A DNA stretch of 64,000 nucleotides from Pollenia angustigena. Its lineage: Eukaryota > Arthropoda > Insecta > Diptera > Polleniidae. Positions 11,177 through 21,306 of this stretch are shown piece after piece (within the stretch, counting starts at the first letter, position 1; each line of letters begins with the position of its first letter). A program made the translations under genes and the position numbers. The stretch is taken from contig OV884059.1 in the NCBI GenBank assembly GCA_930367215.1, positions 233,367,803 to 233,431,802 of the forward strand, given 5' to 3'. The notes under the pieces were generated by a model. The model searched no databases. It worked only from the letters and a program-made list of their open reading frames with translations, and had not been told where the DNA came from.

Positions 11177-11610
11177 CAAGGCGAATTCATAAAGGTGACA
11201 TTTTCGAGTCATCTGTTTATTGTTTATTTTTTTGTGTGTATACTGAATGTCAAGCTTTATTTACACTTTGTGAAAAAATTAATTCAAATTAAAAATTCAA
11301 TAAAAATGTAAAAATTTGAAAAAAAAAACTTATTTTATAAAATAAAAAAAGTAAATATAAAATATTAACACAAGAAATTAAAAATTCGTAAGGAATAAGT
11401 GGGGCCACAATTAATTTGCAATTGAGGACTTTCTAAAGCAATTGTGTATATTTTATTAACAAACAAATTTCCTTTTTTGTATTTGCAACAAATATTTTTG
11501 ACATTCACTCTAACTTTTTACAAAAACAAAATACATAGTATTTTGCAATAGAAAGGGATAGCTAGCATAGCTCTATCTCATGATGCGGTCACCTTTATAA
11601 ATTCGCCTTG
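11177..11610. mobile_element. 434-bp hAT-like MITE nested in the TTAA MITE
   Basis: A perfect 8-bp TSD, GTCACAAA, lies at 11169-11176 and 11611-11618. The terminal inverted repeats are CAAGGCGAATTCATAAAG and its near-complement, about 23 bp each. The empty site (CGGTCACAAACGTACATG, read on the minus strand) is visible in the sister copy near 12825. No ORF. Confidence 0.92.
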
Positions 11611-12318
11611 GTCACAAACGTACATGTAATTTGCTTCTGACATTGTCTCTGTTTTTCCCCATAGTTGTTGCAAAAACCAAAACAAAAATGCTGCCACGAA
11701 AATTTTTATTTACGCCGTAAAATAATTTAGCCATCATAACATACTTTTCTTTTAATTCAAAGATACCAATTTAGGATATTATAATGACACGGTTTTTATA
11801 TATATATTTACATAAATTCTATGCAATAGTTCGATAATCATACATATCTCGGTATTGTTAAATATAAACTTCAGCCGGCTAATGATTCCGTCAATAGTGG
11901 ACGTCGCTGCCGGTTTCCTAGCGGCATAGATTTCTGATGTCAGATGGTTTGTCAGAAGAAAATAGAGTACGCTCTAATTGAAATTTTGTCAGATGACTTT
12001 GCATCTGACTTTTACAGAAGCAAAGTTTAAAAGGTAACACACGACATGTATGTATTTTGCAGTGCGAAATTTAACATGTCAGATGACAAAAACATTTCGT
12101 ATACGGTCGCCTTTATGCATTGAAGACAAAATTCTTTAAAGTTACAGACTTTGTCTTTGTAGCAAGGATGCTTAGCTTTAAAAAAAACAAAGAAAAGTTT
12201 TTAATTTTAAATACGTTTTTCAATCCCTTATTCCCTCGTTGTAGCAAATATTTTATCTTTACGGAAAAGATAATTTCTTTGATTAAGCTTCAAAGAATTT
12301 TGGTCGTTGCTTGTTTAA

Positions 12319-12938
12319 GGAGCGTATAGACGACATGTTTTCGTCATCTGACATGTCAAATTTCCCACTGCAAAACACATACATGTCGTGTGTTACCTTT
12401 TTAACTTTGCTTCTGTAAAAGTCAGACGCAAAGTCATCTGACAAAATTTCAATTAGAGCGTGCTCTATTTTCTTCTGACAAACCATCTGCCATCAGAAAT
12501 CTATGCCGGGAAGAAACTGGCAGCGGCGTCAACTATTGACGGAATCATTAGCCGGCTGAAGTGAATATTTTACAATACCAAGATATGTATGCTCATCTCA
12601 CCATTGAATATAATTTATGTAAATATATACATAAAAACCGTTTCATTTTAAAATTCTAAATTGGTATCTTTAACATAAAAGAAAAAAATGTTAAGAAGGC
12701 TAAATTATTTTACGGCGCAAATAAATATTTTCGTGACGGCAGCAAGCTATTTTGAAACCGAGAACTACTTTGGTTTCTGCAATAACAATGCGAAAAAAAC
12801 AGAGACAATGTCAGAAGCAAATTACATGTACGTTTGTGACCGAATATTATAAACCTTATGTAAAACAGTAATTTTGACAGACATGTGACTTGAAAATTTG
12901 ACATGTCAGAAGACAAATACATGTCGTGTACGGGCGCC
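12319..12938. mobile_element. TTAA-flanked MITE, copy 2 (inverse orientation)
   Basis: TTAA at 12315-12318 and 12939-12942 gives an exact target duplication. It is 620 bp. The ends GGAGCGTATAGACGACATG and (minus strand) GGCGCCCGTACACGACATG are inverted repeats continuing into TCATCTGACATGTCAAA. It is the reverse-oriented, uninterrupted homolog of 10853-12111. Confidence 0.9.
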
Positions 12939-13056
12939 TTAAAAGAATAAATCATTGATGCAAGGATTTTTTCCTTCTAACAAAGATATTTTCGTTTCAA
13001 TTTTACAAAGACGTTTTTTCTTTGATTTTAAGGCTTTTTTAATTTTCTCAGTGTAG

Positions 13057-14350
13057 CAAACGAAAAAGTTTATCGACATTTTTTAACATGTGTAGTCTTT
13101 TCAATTTAATAACACTTTGTTATAGATGTGTAAAACTTCTGTTGGAAAGCACCAAATTAATTTGTACTTTTTATTTTTATTATTTTAAAGTTCCCACGGT
13201 TAAGCTATAACGTTAGAAGTAAAAGTTGTTATTATGTAATGTTTGTATATATTTTTCCTTTCATGCCCACTGTGCATAAAAGCGTTTATTTAGTTGCTTT
13301 GCAAGATCCAATAATAAAACAATTTTTTTTAATTGTTTTCATTAATTGAGATTTTCTTTTTTAATAGTGGACTTTGTCGTTAGAAAAGTTGATGCAATTA
13401 TAAAGAAATAAAAATAAAATTTCATAGAATTTTGCAAATTAAATAAACCGTTTTAAGCAAAAGATCGCAAATAATAAATCAAATTTATTAATGTATTAAA
13501 AATTAAAAAAAATTAAATTTTTTACAAAAGAATCTTTTTTTTTCATTTGCAATTTAAATAGAATGTACAAACAAATTACACACTTGACAAATGGAAAAAA
13601 ATAAAAGCAGAAAAAAGACATTATTTTCCGAAATTTATTTGGACTGGGCAAATGACACGTTAAGCCGTAAAATGTAGTCAAGCGTTTCCAAAAGTAAGAA
13701 CAATAGAAATATTTTTGGGGCAGCAAAACATATTGTTGTCAAAATATGTTTATTTGTGGTCATTAATAGATATCTATTTATAGAAAACAATATAAGTCTT
13801 ATAAATTGCTATAATTGTTATCTTATCACGTTTTATTTGTGATTTAATAAAAATCATAAAAACTCAATTTCATTGAAAAAAAATACTATGAAAATTAACA
13901 AGTTAAAGCTTAAAAAGATAAAAAAAAATAAATTGAAGCAAAGTTTGTTTCTTTATTCTCTTATTCTTTTTATAAAGTGTCAGTGATCTTAAAAAGCAGT
14001 TTTGATACAAAAAAAGTGATAATTTTTTGATCAATTTAAATTTTAAATTCACACGCCGACACACGTTTTGAATTAAAAGCTGAAAATTAGAAAGAGAAAA
14101 GAACTCAGAATATATCGCAAGATTTGTCAGGAAAAAGAGGTCAAGAACATTGAAAACTAAAAAAAATTACTTTAATGCCCAATTTTCAGGATAATATTTA
14201 AATAAATATTAAGTTAATTTTCATAACAAACTTAAATCGTATTTAAAACAGATGGGTTTTTTGAGTTTTATTTGAAAAGTCTTATTTAATTAAGATAAAA
14301 GTATGGTAGTACTGCTAAATACAAAAAAAATATATATAAAAAAGTGTATT
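13057..14350. other. AT-rich DNA, nothing recognised
   Basis: About 1.3 kb of very AT-rich sequence with A/T runs. I see no coding frame, TIR or tRNA-like module. It could be unique intergenic DNA or old repeat. Confidence 0.5.
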
Positions 14351-14356
14351 TATTTA

Positions 14357-14590
14357 CAAGGTGGTCTGAAAAAACAGCTGACTGTTAATGCTTTGCCTGT
14401 TGTTGTTGTATTGTTGTGATATTGAGGCCACCTTGCTAAAATATTACAATGGAAACTTAAGTTGAAATTAAGTTTACCACATCGATGACTTAAGTTTCAC
14501 TTACGTTTTTAGTGAAGAAGAGAATTTTATATTTAAAACGATTTTAAAAATAAATGTGTTTTAATATCAATCCTGAAAATTGGCCATAAG
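14357..14590. repeat. Dispersed repeat D, copy 1
   Basis: A 79-bp module is bounded by CAAGGTGG (14357) and CCACCTTG (to 14435) and contains GCCTGTTGTTGTTG...ATTGTTGTGATATT. The module from GCCTGTTG onward, the downstream TATTTAAAACGATTTTAAA block and the ...AAAATTGGC block recur in the same order and orientation at 23565-23760. A non-coding dispersed repeat of unknown class. Confidence 0.65.
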
Positions 14591-15400
14591 GGAACTAAAA
14601 ATAGCAAGTTAAATGAAGCAATAAATCTGCGATTTTCTCTTCAACTGCAGATGAGGCAAAAATGACGTTACGCAAGACCAAACTGTATGAAATTTTGCAC
14701 TCAGGACAAAGCTGAAGGGTCTTTGTCTACGTCACACAACACATGAATGCATAATCTTGCCAAATTCGTTTTCCATTTTAATTTTCAATGTCTGATAAAA
14801 TTCAACCATTAGCTATCGTTGAGTTGTGAAAACGTGAGTTAGTCTCTTTATGCTGTTATGGGGAAATTAAGTACGTTGTAGAAAAACAAAATGTAATGTT
14901 GCGATAATAAAATCTCGAATATGCATTAAAACAATATGAAATTAAAATATCTATTCGGTTTGGTTTTTAATTCTGAATACGAGTTTGGCTAAATCTTTTA
15001 TTTATCTTCAAATCATTCTTGAATGCATTGCATATATATATTGCCTTCTTTCTACTTTAGATTTCAAACTTAAAACTACTGTTCTAGTTTTTATTAATGA
15101 ATTTAAGTCGTCATAATTGTAACACGACCAACAGACAGTGACAGTGATTTCTTTGCGCGCTTAATACAGCGACAAAAAACCTGTTGCTATTAATTAACTT
15201 TTAAAAACAGACATTAAAAATAAATATAAATTTATAGATTTATAAAAATAATAGAATTACAGTAACTAACAAAACAATCTGAAATATGTCCGTTTAAAGT
15301 TTTGACACAAGATCAGGAAGAGTAAAGATTCATAAGGCTAGTTGTGAACTAATATTTATAAGTCATCGCTTGCAAACTCTTCCAAATTGTGCAAATTTAT
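14591..15400. other. Intergenic DNA, nothing recognised
   Basis: No gene, repeat boundary or RNA gene is recognised up to the mariner relic. Confidence 0.45.
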
Positions 15401-15420
15401 TAAAAAAAAACCAGTTCGCG

Positions 15421-15782
15421 AAGTTCATAGAGCACTTCATCTATTTTACGTTGCTCATTTCTGGTTATATGTCTACTTCAATAAGCAAAATTGCCGTATT
15501 AAGAGCGAAGACAATCCTCCAAGCCTTTAACGCTTGTTGTGGTTCACACGCTCCTTCGAAATTTAAAAGTGTTATTAAATCAATAAGTGGTCCCGTTCAC
15601 TAGCCCCCTCGTTCGTGCGATTTAAGCCATCTCAATTATTTTTATGGGGCTATGTCAAGTTATTGGCTCATGTCGACAAACCAGCAACTCTTGCAGTATT
15701 GGAAACCAATATTCAAGCAACCATTGAAGCCATACGACCAGAGAGTAGTCAAAAATTGGACTCATCAAACGGACCATGTTCC
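15421..15782 (+). pseudogene. Mariner-superfamily transposase relic, 5' part
   Basis: Fragments of a Tc1/mariner-superfamily DDE transposase. The helix-turn-helix piece VHRALHLFY is joined directly to AHFWLYVYFNKQNCR, a deletion that removes most of the first catalytic region. Next come a stop at 15601-15603, PPRSCDLSHLNYF (third catalytic Asp in CDL) and, after a one-base frameshift in the FLWG motif, GYVKLLAHVDKPATL. The C-terminus is cut by the hAT insertion at 15783 and resumes at 16896. Multiply broken and inactive. Confidence 0.85.
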
Positions 15783-16895
15783 CAGTGTTGCCAGTGAAAT
15801 TTCGAGAAAGATACATTTTAGTATCCAAAAAGATACACTTTTTCCCAAAAAGATACATATTAAAAAAAATATATCAAAAAGTTCATATAAATTTCCTGAA
15901 AATAAAAGATGTTCACATTTCCTCCCAACAACTTCGCACTATTTGTAATTCTCGATTTAGGTGTATCCTCGATTTAGGTTGTAACTTCCTTAAAGTTTTC
16001 TTCCATAGTTATGAAAGCTGCTATTGTATAAGCATTGAGTCGGTTACGATGATCAGGGTCCGAACCGAATAAAATTGTTCGTAATTTTTCTCCTTGGGAT
16101 TACCGCATTCGTTATCGAACAACCACAATCGAAATTCGAGAAGAATCGATAACGAGGGCGTAATCGATTTTCAGGTATTTAAATTTTACTCGTCATCGCA
16201 GTACTGATCGAAATCATAAAATTTTTAATTTGTGTGCAAAAAATATAAAAAGATGTAAGTTTATTATTATTTTTAAAGTTTTAAAAACAAGATAATAAAG
16301 TGATTATTGTTTATAGGACGAATACCAACAGCAGTACATGGTCGATCATCCTAATTTGGCCATTTCCCTCATTTCTTTTCGGATACGTATTGTGTTATAA
16401 TCAACTTTAGAATCGGAAGACGATAAGCGTAATGATAGGAATTTAGCCATTCCTTATATAATTTTATTTTTGTTTTTAAAAATATTTAAATTCACTGAAT
16501 ATGTTTAAATAAGCCGCGAAAATTTGGTTTTGTTTTAAATTTTGTATCAAACATGTACTTATTTTTCTTATTAGTGTCATTCAGCTGATAATAATATGCA
16601 CTAAACACATGTTTTTATTCTATTCCAACGTAACACAAATCTAGTATATTTTGCAACAATTTCGTTACGTCAGCTATCGAATGCTATAATCCATCCATTC
16701 GAAACGTGACGAAATTTTATTCGATACGGAAGCTTTCTCGTTCACGTATGCGGTAATTCGGCCCCAGACTTAATAAGTTTTTGTACATTTCGCATACAGA
16801 TTCAAAATATACGAAAAATGTCAGGATTATACATGGTACGTGAAGCCATCAAAAGATACGAAAAATGTATCTTTCGTATCCTAATGGCAACACTG
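15783..16895. mobile_element. hAT-like element inserted in the mariner relic
   Basis: The terminal inverted repeat is CAGTGTTGCCA, with AAAGATACATTTT phrases inside both ends. An 8-bp TSD, CATGTTCC/CATGTACC (one mismatch), lies at 15775-15782 and 16896-16903. Removing it restores continuity of the flanking transposase C-terminus. Near 16098 and 16755 lies a weaker inverted pair (TTACCGCATTCGT), perhaps another nested MITE. No transposase. Confidence 0.88.
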
Positions 16896-16966
16896 CATGT
16901 ACCTCGTTGCCGCGGCGGGCATATACCGAAAATCAATGAAATTATAACTTCTTATGGTCATTATTT
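16896..16966 (+). pseudogene. Mariner-superfamily transposase relic, 3' end
   Basis: It reads HVPRCRGGHIPKINEII, the family C-terminal motif (R-R-GGHL-EII). It continues the broken transposase of 15421-15782 after removal of the hAT element, sharing the duplicated target bases. Confidence 0.85.
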
Positions 16967-17002
16967 AAGTACGCAGGATAACAATTCAAGAAAAAATGAG
17001 TA

Positions 17003-18040
17003 GGGTAGCAGCTAAGGGAATCTGTGCATACAACGATACAAATTTATTTTAACCTTTATCTAAGGATAGGTTTTTAGCTGTTTTTTTTTTAAATTTTGTG
17101 GGTAAAAGTAAACTTTTATTAAAAATTTGATTTAAATCATTTAAATTTTGTAATGTTAGTATATTGCTCAATTACTGCAGTTGATGTAAACAATTTTCAA
17201 TTATTAGAAAATGTCGCTTATGCTCGTATCAGTAATTAAGTCAATTAAAAATTGTTAACTTCGAGGCCACACGTTCAAGATTTTGCTTTTAAGTTGATCA
17301 CACGTACCGATTCTCAAAATTCATTCGAATTGAGCTTTAACGTTGGCTGCACGCAATCGGATAATCAATTTATCACTTTTATTAATTTAAATTAACGTTT
17401 ATCACAGATCAACGCGACAAAGAAACATGAATTGAAATCAACTCTTTAGCTTGAATTTTTAAAATTGATACAAAACTTGAAAGAAATATCGAAATCCAGT
17501 TGACGTTAAACTTCGAAAGGTATGAAAGTGTTAGTAAATATGTAAGTGTGTCAGTGGGTCTGTGTACTCCCAGCAAACACAGAAATACACTTAATGTATT
17601 GTCAAACGTATTGCCTGGATGAAAAATATTATCGCGGCAATAATCGATTTCGTATTGCGGAAGATAGTTCCTTCAGGAAGAAACGTGTCCCGATCGCAAT
17701 ACTCCTAAGCAATACGAAAACGATTCTTCTAGATGATAAACTAGCAATATCACCAGATAACCAATTATAAGAATATTGGAAGATATCGCCAAAATATCAT
17801 TGGGATAAAAAGAAGATTTAGCATTTTGTAAAATTTTCATTTATGTACAAATAAGCACTGCTTTTTATTTGTAATAAAATTAGTAATTATTACTTATAAA
17901 TAATTTAATACAACAATACAACAACAAATTAAAAGAACAATGAATTTGAAGGAAGACACGAACAACATAAATGCGAGTTATATTGTTGCCATCACTTGAG
18001 CTGTGATATATTTAAAGTTTAAAGTAATATGTATTTAAAT
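17003..18040. other. Intergenic DNA with a weak inverted repeat
   Basis: No gene seen. Near 17645-17730 imperfect inverted phrases (CGATTTCGTATTGC versus GCAATACGAAAACG) suggest an old MITE. Otherwise AT-rich sequence. Confidence 0.4.
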
Positions 18041-18048
18041 AAATTAAA

Positions 18049-18147
18049 TTCGAAATTTGCTGTTATTATCACTTAAAAAAAAATAAACAGAGGAAAGGGG
18101 GCAACATGTAATTTGAAATTTAAGTGATAATAACAGCAAATTTCGAA
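18049..18147. repeat. Perfect 28-bp inverted repeat (palindromic hairpin)
   Basis: Bases 18049-18076 (TTCGAAATTTGCTGTTATTA...) are the exact complement of 18120-18147, around a 43-bp centre. Perfect arms suggest recent origin. It lies immediately 5' of the tRNA-like module at 18190. It could be a foldback MITE or a cruciform-prone sequence. Confidence 0.85.
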
Positions 18148-18191
18148 CCACCATTGCTATTGTTTCATGATTGATGTTTGACTGTTGGCTA

Positions 18192-18300
18192 ACGGGCAAC
18201 GCAGTGGTGCAGTTGGTAGAACTCAAAGATCTTCCCACGATGGAATGTGGTGATTCTTGAAACATGTAAAGATCAACCCGTGTTCAAATCCCAGCTCAGC
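18192..18300 (+). repeat. tRNA-derived SINE-like module
   Basis: Pol III-type internal promoter boxes are visible: an A-box-like TGGTGCAGTTGGTAG near 18204 and a B-box-like GTGTTCAAATCCC near 18281. The spacing of about 75 bp is too long for a normal tRNA body, and the acceptor ends do not pair, so a SINE head or tRNA pseudogene is more likely than a functional tRNA. Confidence 0.6.
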
Positions 18301-19070
18301 CAAGAAAAATTATCAATACATTTTAATAAAAAAATTCCAATTGTAAAATTCCTTCCATCAGTGAAAATAATTTATTGAAAATTAATTTGGATGAACTCAA
18401 ACCTAATTAAAGAATATCAAAAATTAAAAATTAACAGTTCAACTAAAATCAAAATTGTTCTTTTGAAATTTTGTATAAACGATAAAGGCTTTCTAAACTC
18501 CCCAACAAACTGAAGGATGCACCCCAATCGCAAGCAACTACTCCCATGAAAATGTTCCCAAATTTTTTTATTTTTATTTCGTATTGTGAATGATTCCCAT
18601 AACAAATTAAAACATTTGGCATCGCCAGTGTTTTTACTAAATAAATTTTCCCACAAGTGTTAATGTGAACGAGAAAGGAACATGTATATTTAAATTTGTA
18701 TTCTACGGTAGGACTCAATTAAATTACTTCTTCCTTTTATTGAAGGAGTGCTAATAAAGAAAATAAACAATATTCATTTTTTTATTTAATTATATTATTA
18801 CTAGCTGACCCGGCAAACGTTGTTTTGCCATATAACTTATTTCTTTCAGATGTGTCTGCATGTCAAATTTTAAGAAAACCGGTTGATTAGTTAAGAAGAT
18901 AATCAATTTTATAGGATTTAGATCTTTCTAGATGTTACACTATTTGCCAGCCAAATTTCAAGAAAATCAGTTGATTAGTTAAGAAGATATAGGGAGGGGG
19001 AGCTTTTACCCCACTGGCTTTACGCGCTAAATAATAAAATCTATAGGCTATAGTACTTTTCAGCTGCAAC

Positions 19071-19691
19071 TAGTGCTGGGAAACTATCGATAGACTATCG
19101 ATATTATCGATAGTCTTAAAATATCGAAAATATCGATAGGAAAAATATACATATCGATATTTTTATTATTTAAAATACAGCTATGAAGACATCTAACAGC
19201 AGCTATACTCACAGTTTTTTTGCCGCAAATTTTTACTTTCTATTATAAATTCGCGCTGAATTACAGCAATGAATACAAACAACAAGAATGGGAAGTGGTA
19301 TGGATTGCTTAGCAGTGCTTTTTACTGCTTATTTAAGGCCTTTAACAATGAACGACCCTTAGAGGATAAGGCCGCTAGATTGATTACCTTTTTGGGTTTA
19401 GAATTAAGAAAAATTTTTAAAGTTGCAATGGAATATTTTATAGTCCCTGTTACTTCGGTTCCTTCAGAAAGGTACTTATCAATTTTTAAAAAACTGCCAT
19501 CTAAAATAACGTGCGTATATACATTAGATAAAGTGATAAAAACAACGAACTGTAGCCCTATAAAAAAATAATTAAAGTTTTCCTTCACAATTACAAACAT
19601 TCAGTCGATAGTAATATCGATATATCGATAGTGAAATCTGAACTATCGATAAATATCGATAGTAGAAAATATCGATAGTATCCCAGCACTA
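19071..19691. mobile_element. hAT element with ATCGATA-rich ends
   Basis: The inverted ends TAGTGCTGGGA.ACTATCGATA are followed by several ATCGATA repeats on each side. The 8-bp TSD is GCTGCAAC (19063-19070) and GCTACAAC (19692-19699), one mismatch. It retains a degenerate piece of hAT transposase (19269-19571), so it is a deletion derivative of an autonomous element. Confidence 0.9.
19269..19571 (+). pseudogene. hAT transposase C-terminal remnant
   Basis: The frame contains EYFIVPVTSVPSERYLSIFK, which matches the hallmark of the hAT C-terminal dimerisation domain (A/P-TSVPSER-FS). The upstream catalytic core is absent and the downstream part is degenerate. Its position inside hAT-type TIRs with an 8-bp TSD supports the call. 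An element remnant, not a host gene. Confidence 0.8.
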
Positions 19692-20140
19692 GCTACAACA
19701 CTATTTGCCTGCGAAATTTCCAGAAAATCGGTCGATTAGTTAAGAAGATATTTAGAAGGTAAGCTTTTACCCTTCTTGCCCTATTTCACATCCTATTCCC
19801 TATTTCCTTTGAAATGTTACAGTGTCTGCATGCCAAATTTTAAGAAAACCCGCTCATTAGTTTGAAAGATATAGGAAAGGGGAGCTTTTACCGCTATTGC
19901 CATATCTCACGCCCAATTCCCTATTTTCTTTCAGATGTAACAGTTTCTCCATGCCAAACTTTAAGAAACCCGGTTGATTAGCTTAAAAGATTGGGGAGGG
20001 GAAGCTGTTACTCCTCTTGATCTATTTCACGCGTTGTTCCCTTTTTTCTTTCAGATGTAACAGTGCCTGCATGCTAAATTTTAAGAAAACACGTTGATTA
20101 GCTAAGAAGATATAGTGAGAGGGAGCTAATGCCCTATGTT

Positions 20141-21250
20141 GCGCACTCTAGCGATATAAAATATACTCTACGACCTATTGTCATACCTAACACACATAAA
20201 AATCAGTCAAGGCGTTTAGGAGGAGTTCAAAATGGAGGGTTTATTGTTGGTATTTGTATGGGAATATATAGGAAAATCTAAATGCCATATCTGCGAAACC
20301 CCTAAGCAAATTTCGTGCAAACTTAACTTAAACCATCAAAATAGTTATATTCTAATAGACCAAAAAAAGAGAAAACTAAAACAGAACATTTATCAAATAT
20401 ATTTGAGTGTAACAATTTTTTAAGTTGTATCCCAGGAATTCATTTATAAAAAATGGATTTACCAAGATTTTCCGATCTAAAAAAGTATGCACAATTTTTC
20501 GAAATTGTATCAAAAGTATCAAAAAACTAGTGATCAAAACGACATGTTTATACCTCTTATTTGGAGCTATCGAATCGTAAAATTACAACGCAGAGTTCGT
20601 TTTGTAACGTTGATTTTCACTGTGAATTTTTATAAACAACTTTTATATGCATGTGAACTCTACGTACTAAGAACAAGTATCTTTTTATTTATAAGTGTTT
20701 TTTTAAAACGTAGTTGAGCAGTATTTAAAATAAAAAGATGTTTTTTGTTTAATAACTGGTTTATGACGAGCGCAAAAAATATAAAAATATATTATTTACC
20801 AATTAACAAGATTTTGTTTGTCGTGCTTACTTTGATAATAATATAAAATTTATTTGAGTTGATGTTAAAACGTGATATAAGTGTAATTTTTTTATTTAAA
20901 TATTAAAATCAATTTGAATTATTCTAAAACAAAAGTAATTAATTACCGTTTTTTAAAGCAAATTACAACGGAAAAACCTTTAGGTCAGTTCATTTCAATC
21001 ATTTTAAAATAATTGCGCAGTTTTTAAGGATGACGACAAAAAAACAAAAACAAAAAGTTAATTGTTCTATAAAAAAGAATTTGAAAAAGTGAATTTTTAT
21101 ATTGTATTGTCTAATACATTCCGATGTTAGATAATTTTGTTTTTAAAGTGGGATATATTTTTTTAATTTTTTTTATTTGCATAAATTTGGCAGATATTGT
21201 ATAAATTTGGCAGATATTGTACAATTATTATATGTAGATTATAAATTTTA
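20141..21250. other. AT-rich DNA with a short tandem duplication
   Basis: No gene. A 21-bp unit around AATTTGGCAGATATTGTATA is repeated twice at 21181-21222. The rest is AT-rich without recognised structure. Confidence 0.5.
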
Positions 21251-21306
21251 CTGGCCGATGTTGATTTTGAATAAAACACAAATTATTTAGGAAATTATTA
21301 TTATTT

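Larger units (their letters stand above)
10853..12111. mobile_element. TTAA-flanked MITE, copy 1, with two nested hAT-like MITEs
   Basis: TTAA lies on the left and TTTA on the right. The inverted ends are of the form GGNGC..GTA.ACGACATGT, followed by ATCTGACATGTCAA. Without its two insertions it is 611 bp and aligns end to end, in inverse orientation, with 12319-12938. TTAA targeting points to piggyBac- or Kolobok-type mobilisation. No transposase. Confidence 0.83.
7950..13053. mobile_element. TA-flanked CACTGAG element enlarged by nested insertions
   Basis: The left end CACTGAGAAAATTAAA (7950) is inverted at 13038-13053, and a TA dinucleotide flanks each end, as expected for Tc1/mariner-type insertion. 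The sequence just inside both ends is rich in AAAGAC/GTCTTT phrases. Most of the 5.1 kb is younger insertions: 8355-9517, 9567-10677, 10853-12111 and 12319-12938. The alternative is that these are ends of two separate MITEs. No transposase seen. Confidence 0.6.
18801..20140. repeat. Family C repeat with approximately 120-bp tandem units
   Basis: It opens with TACTAGCTGACCCGGCAAACG, an insect-repeat end related to 31609 and to the reverse of 38166. It then holds about six units, each with AAGAAAA.CGGTTGATTAG, AAGAAGATATAGGGAGGGGG and CTTTTACC. Anchor points at 19721, 19843, 19962 and 20081 give a period near 120 bp. An hAT element (19071-19691) splits the array. Non-coding. Confidence 0.75.

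Noticed and set aside
12283..12955. Minus-strand frames of 67 and 81 codons
   Set aside because: They fall in the inverted ends of TTAA-flanked MITE copy 2; the homologous copy at 10853-12111 does not conserve them.
18192..18300. Functional tRNA gene
   Set aside because: A and B boxes are too far apart for a normal tRNA without an intron, and acceptor arms do not pair; a SINE-like module is more likely.
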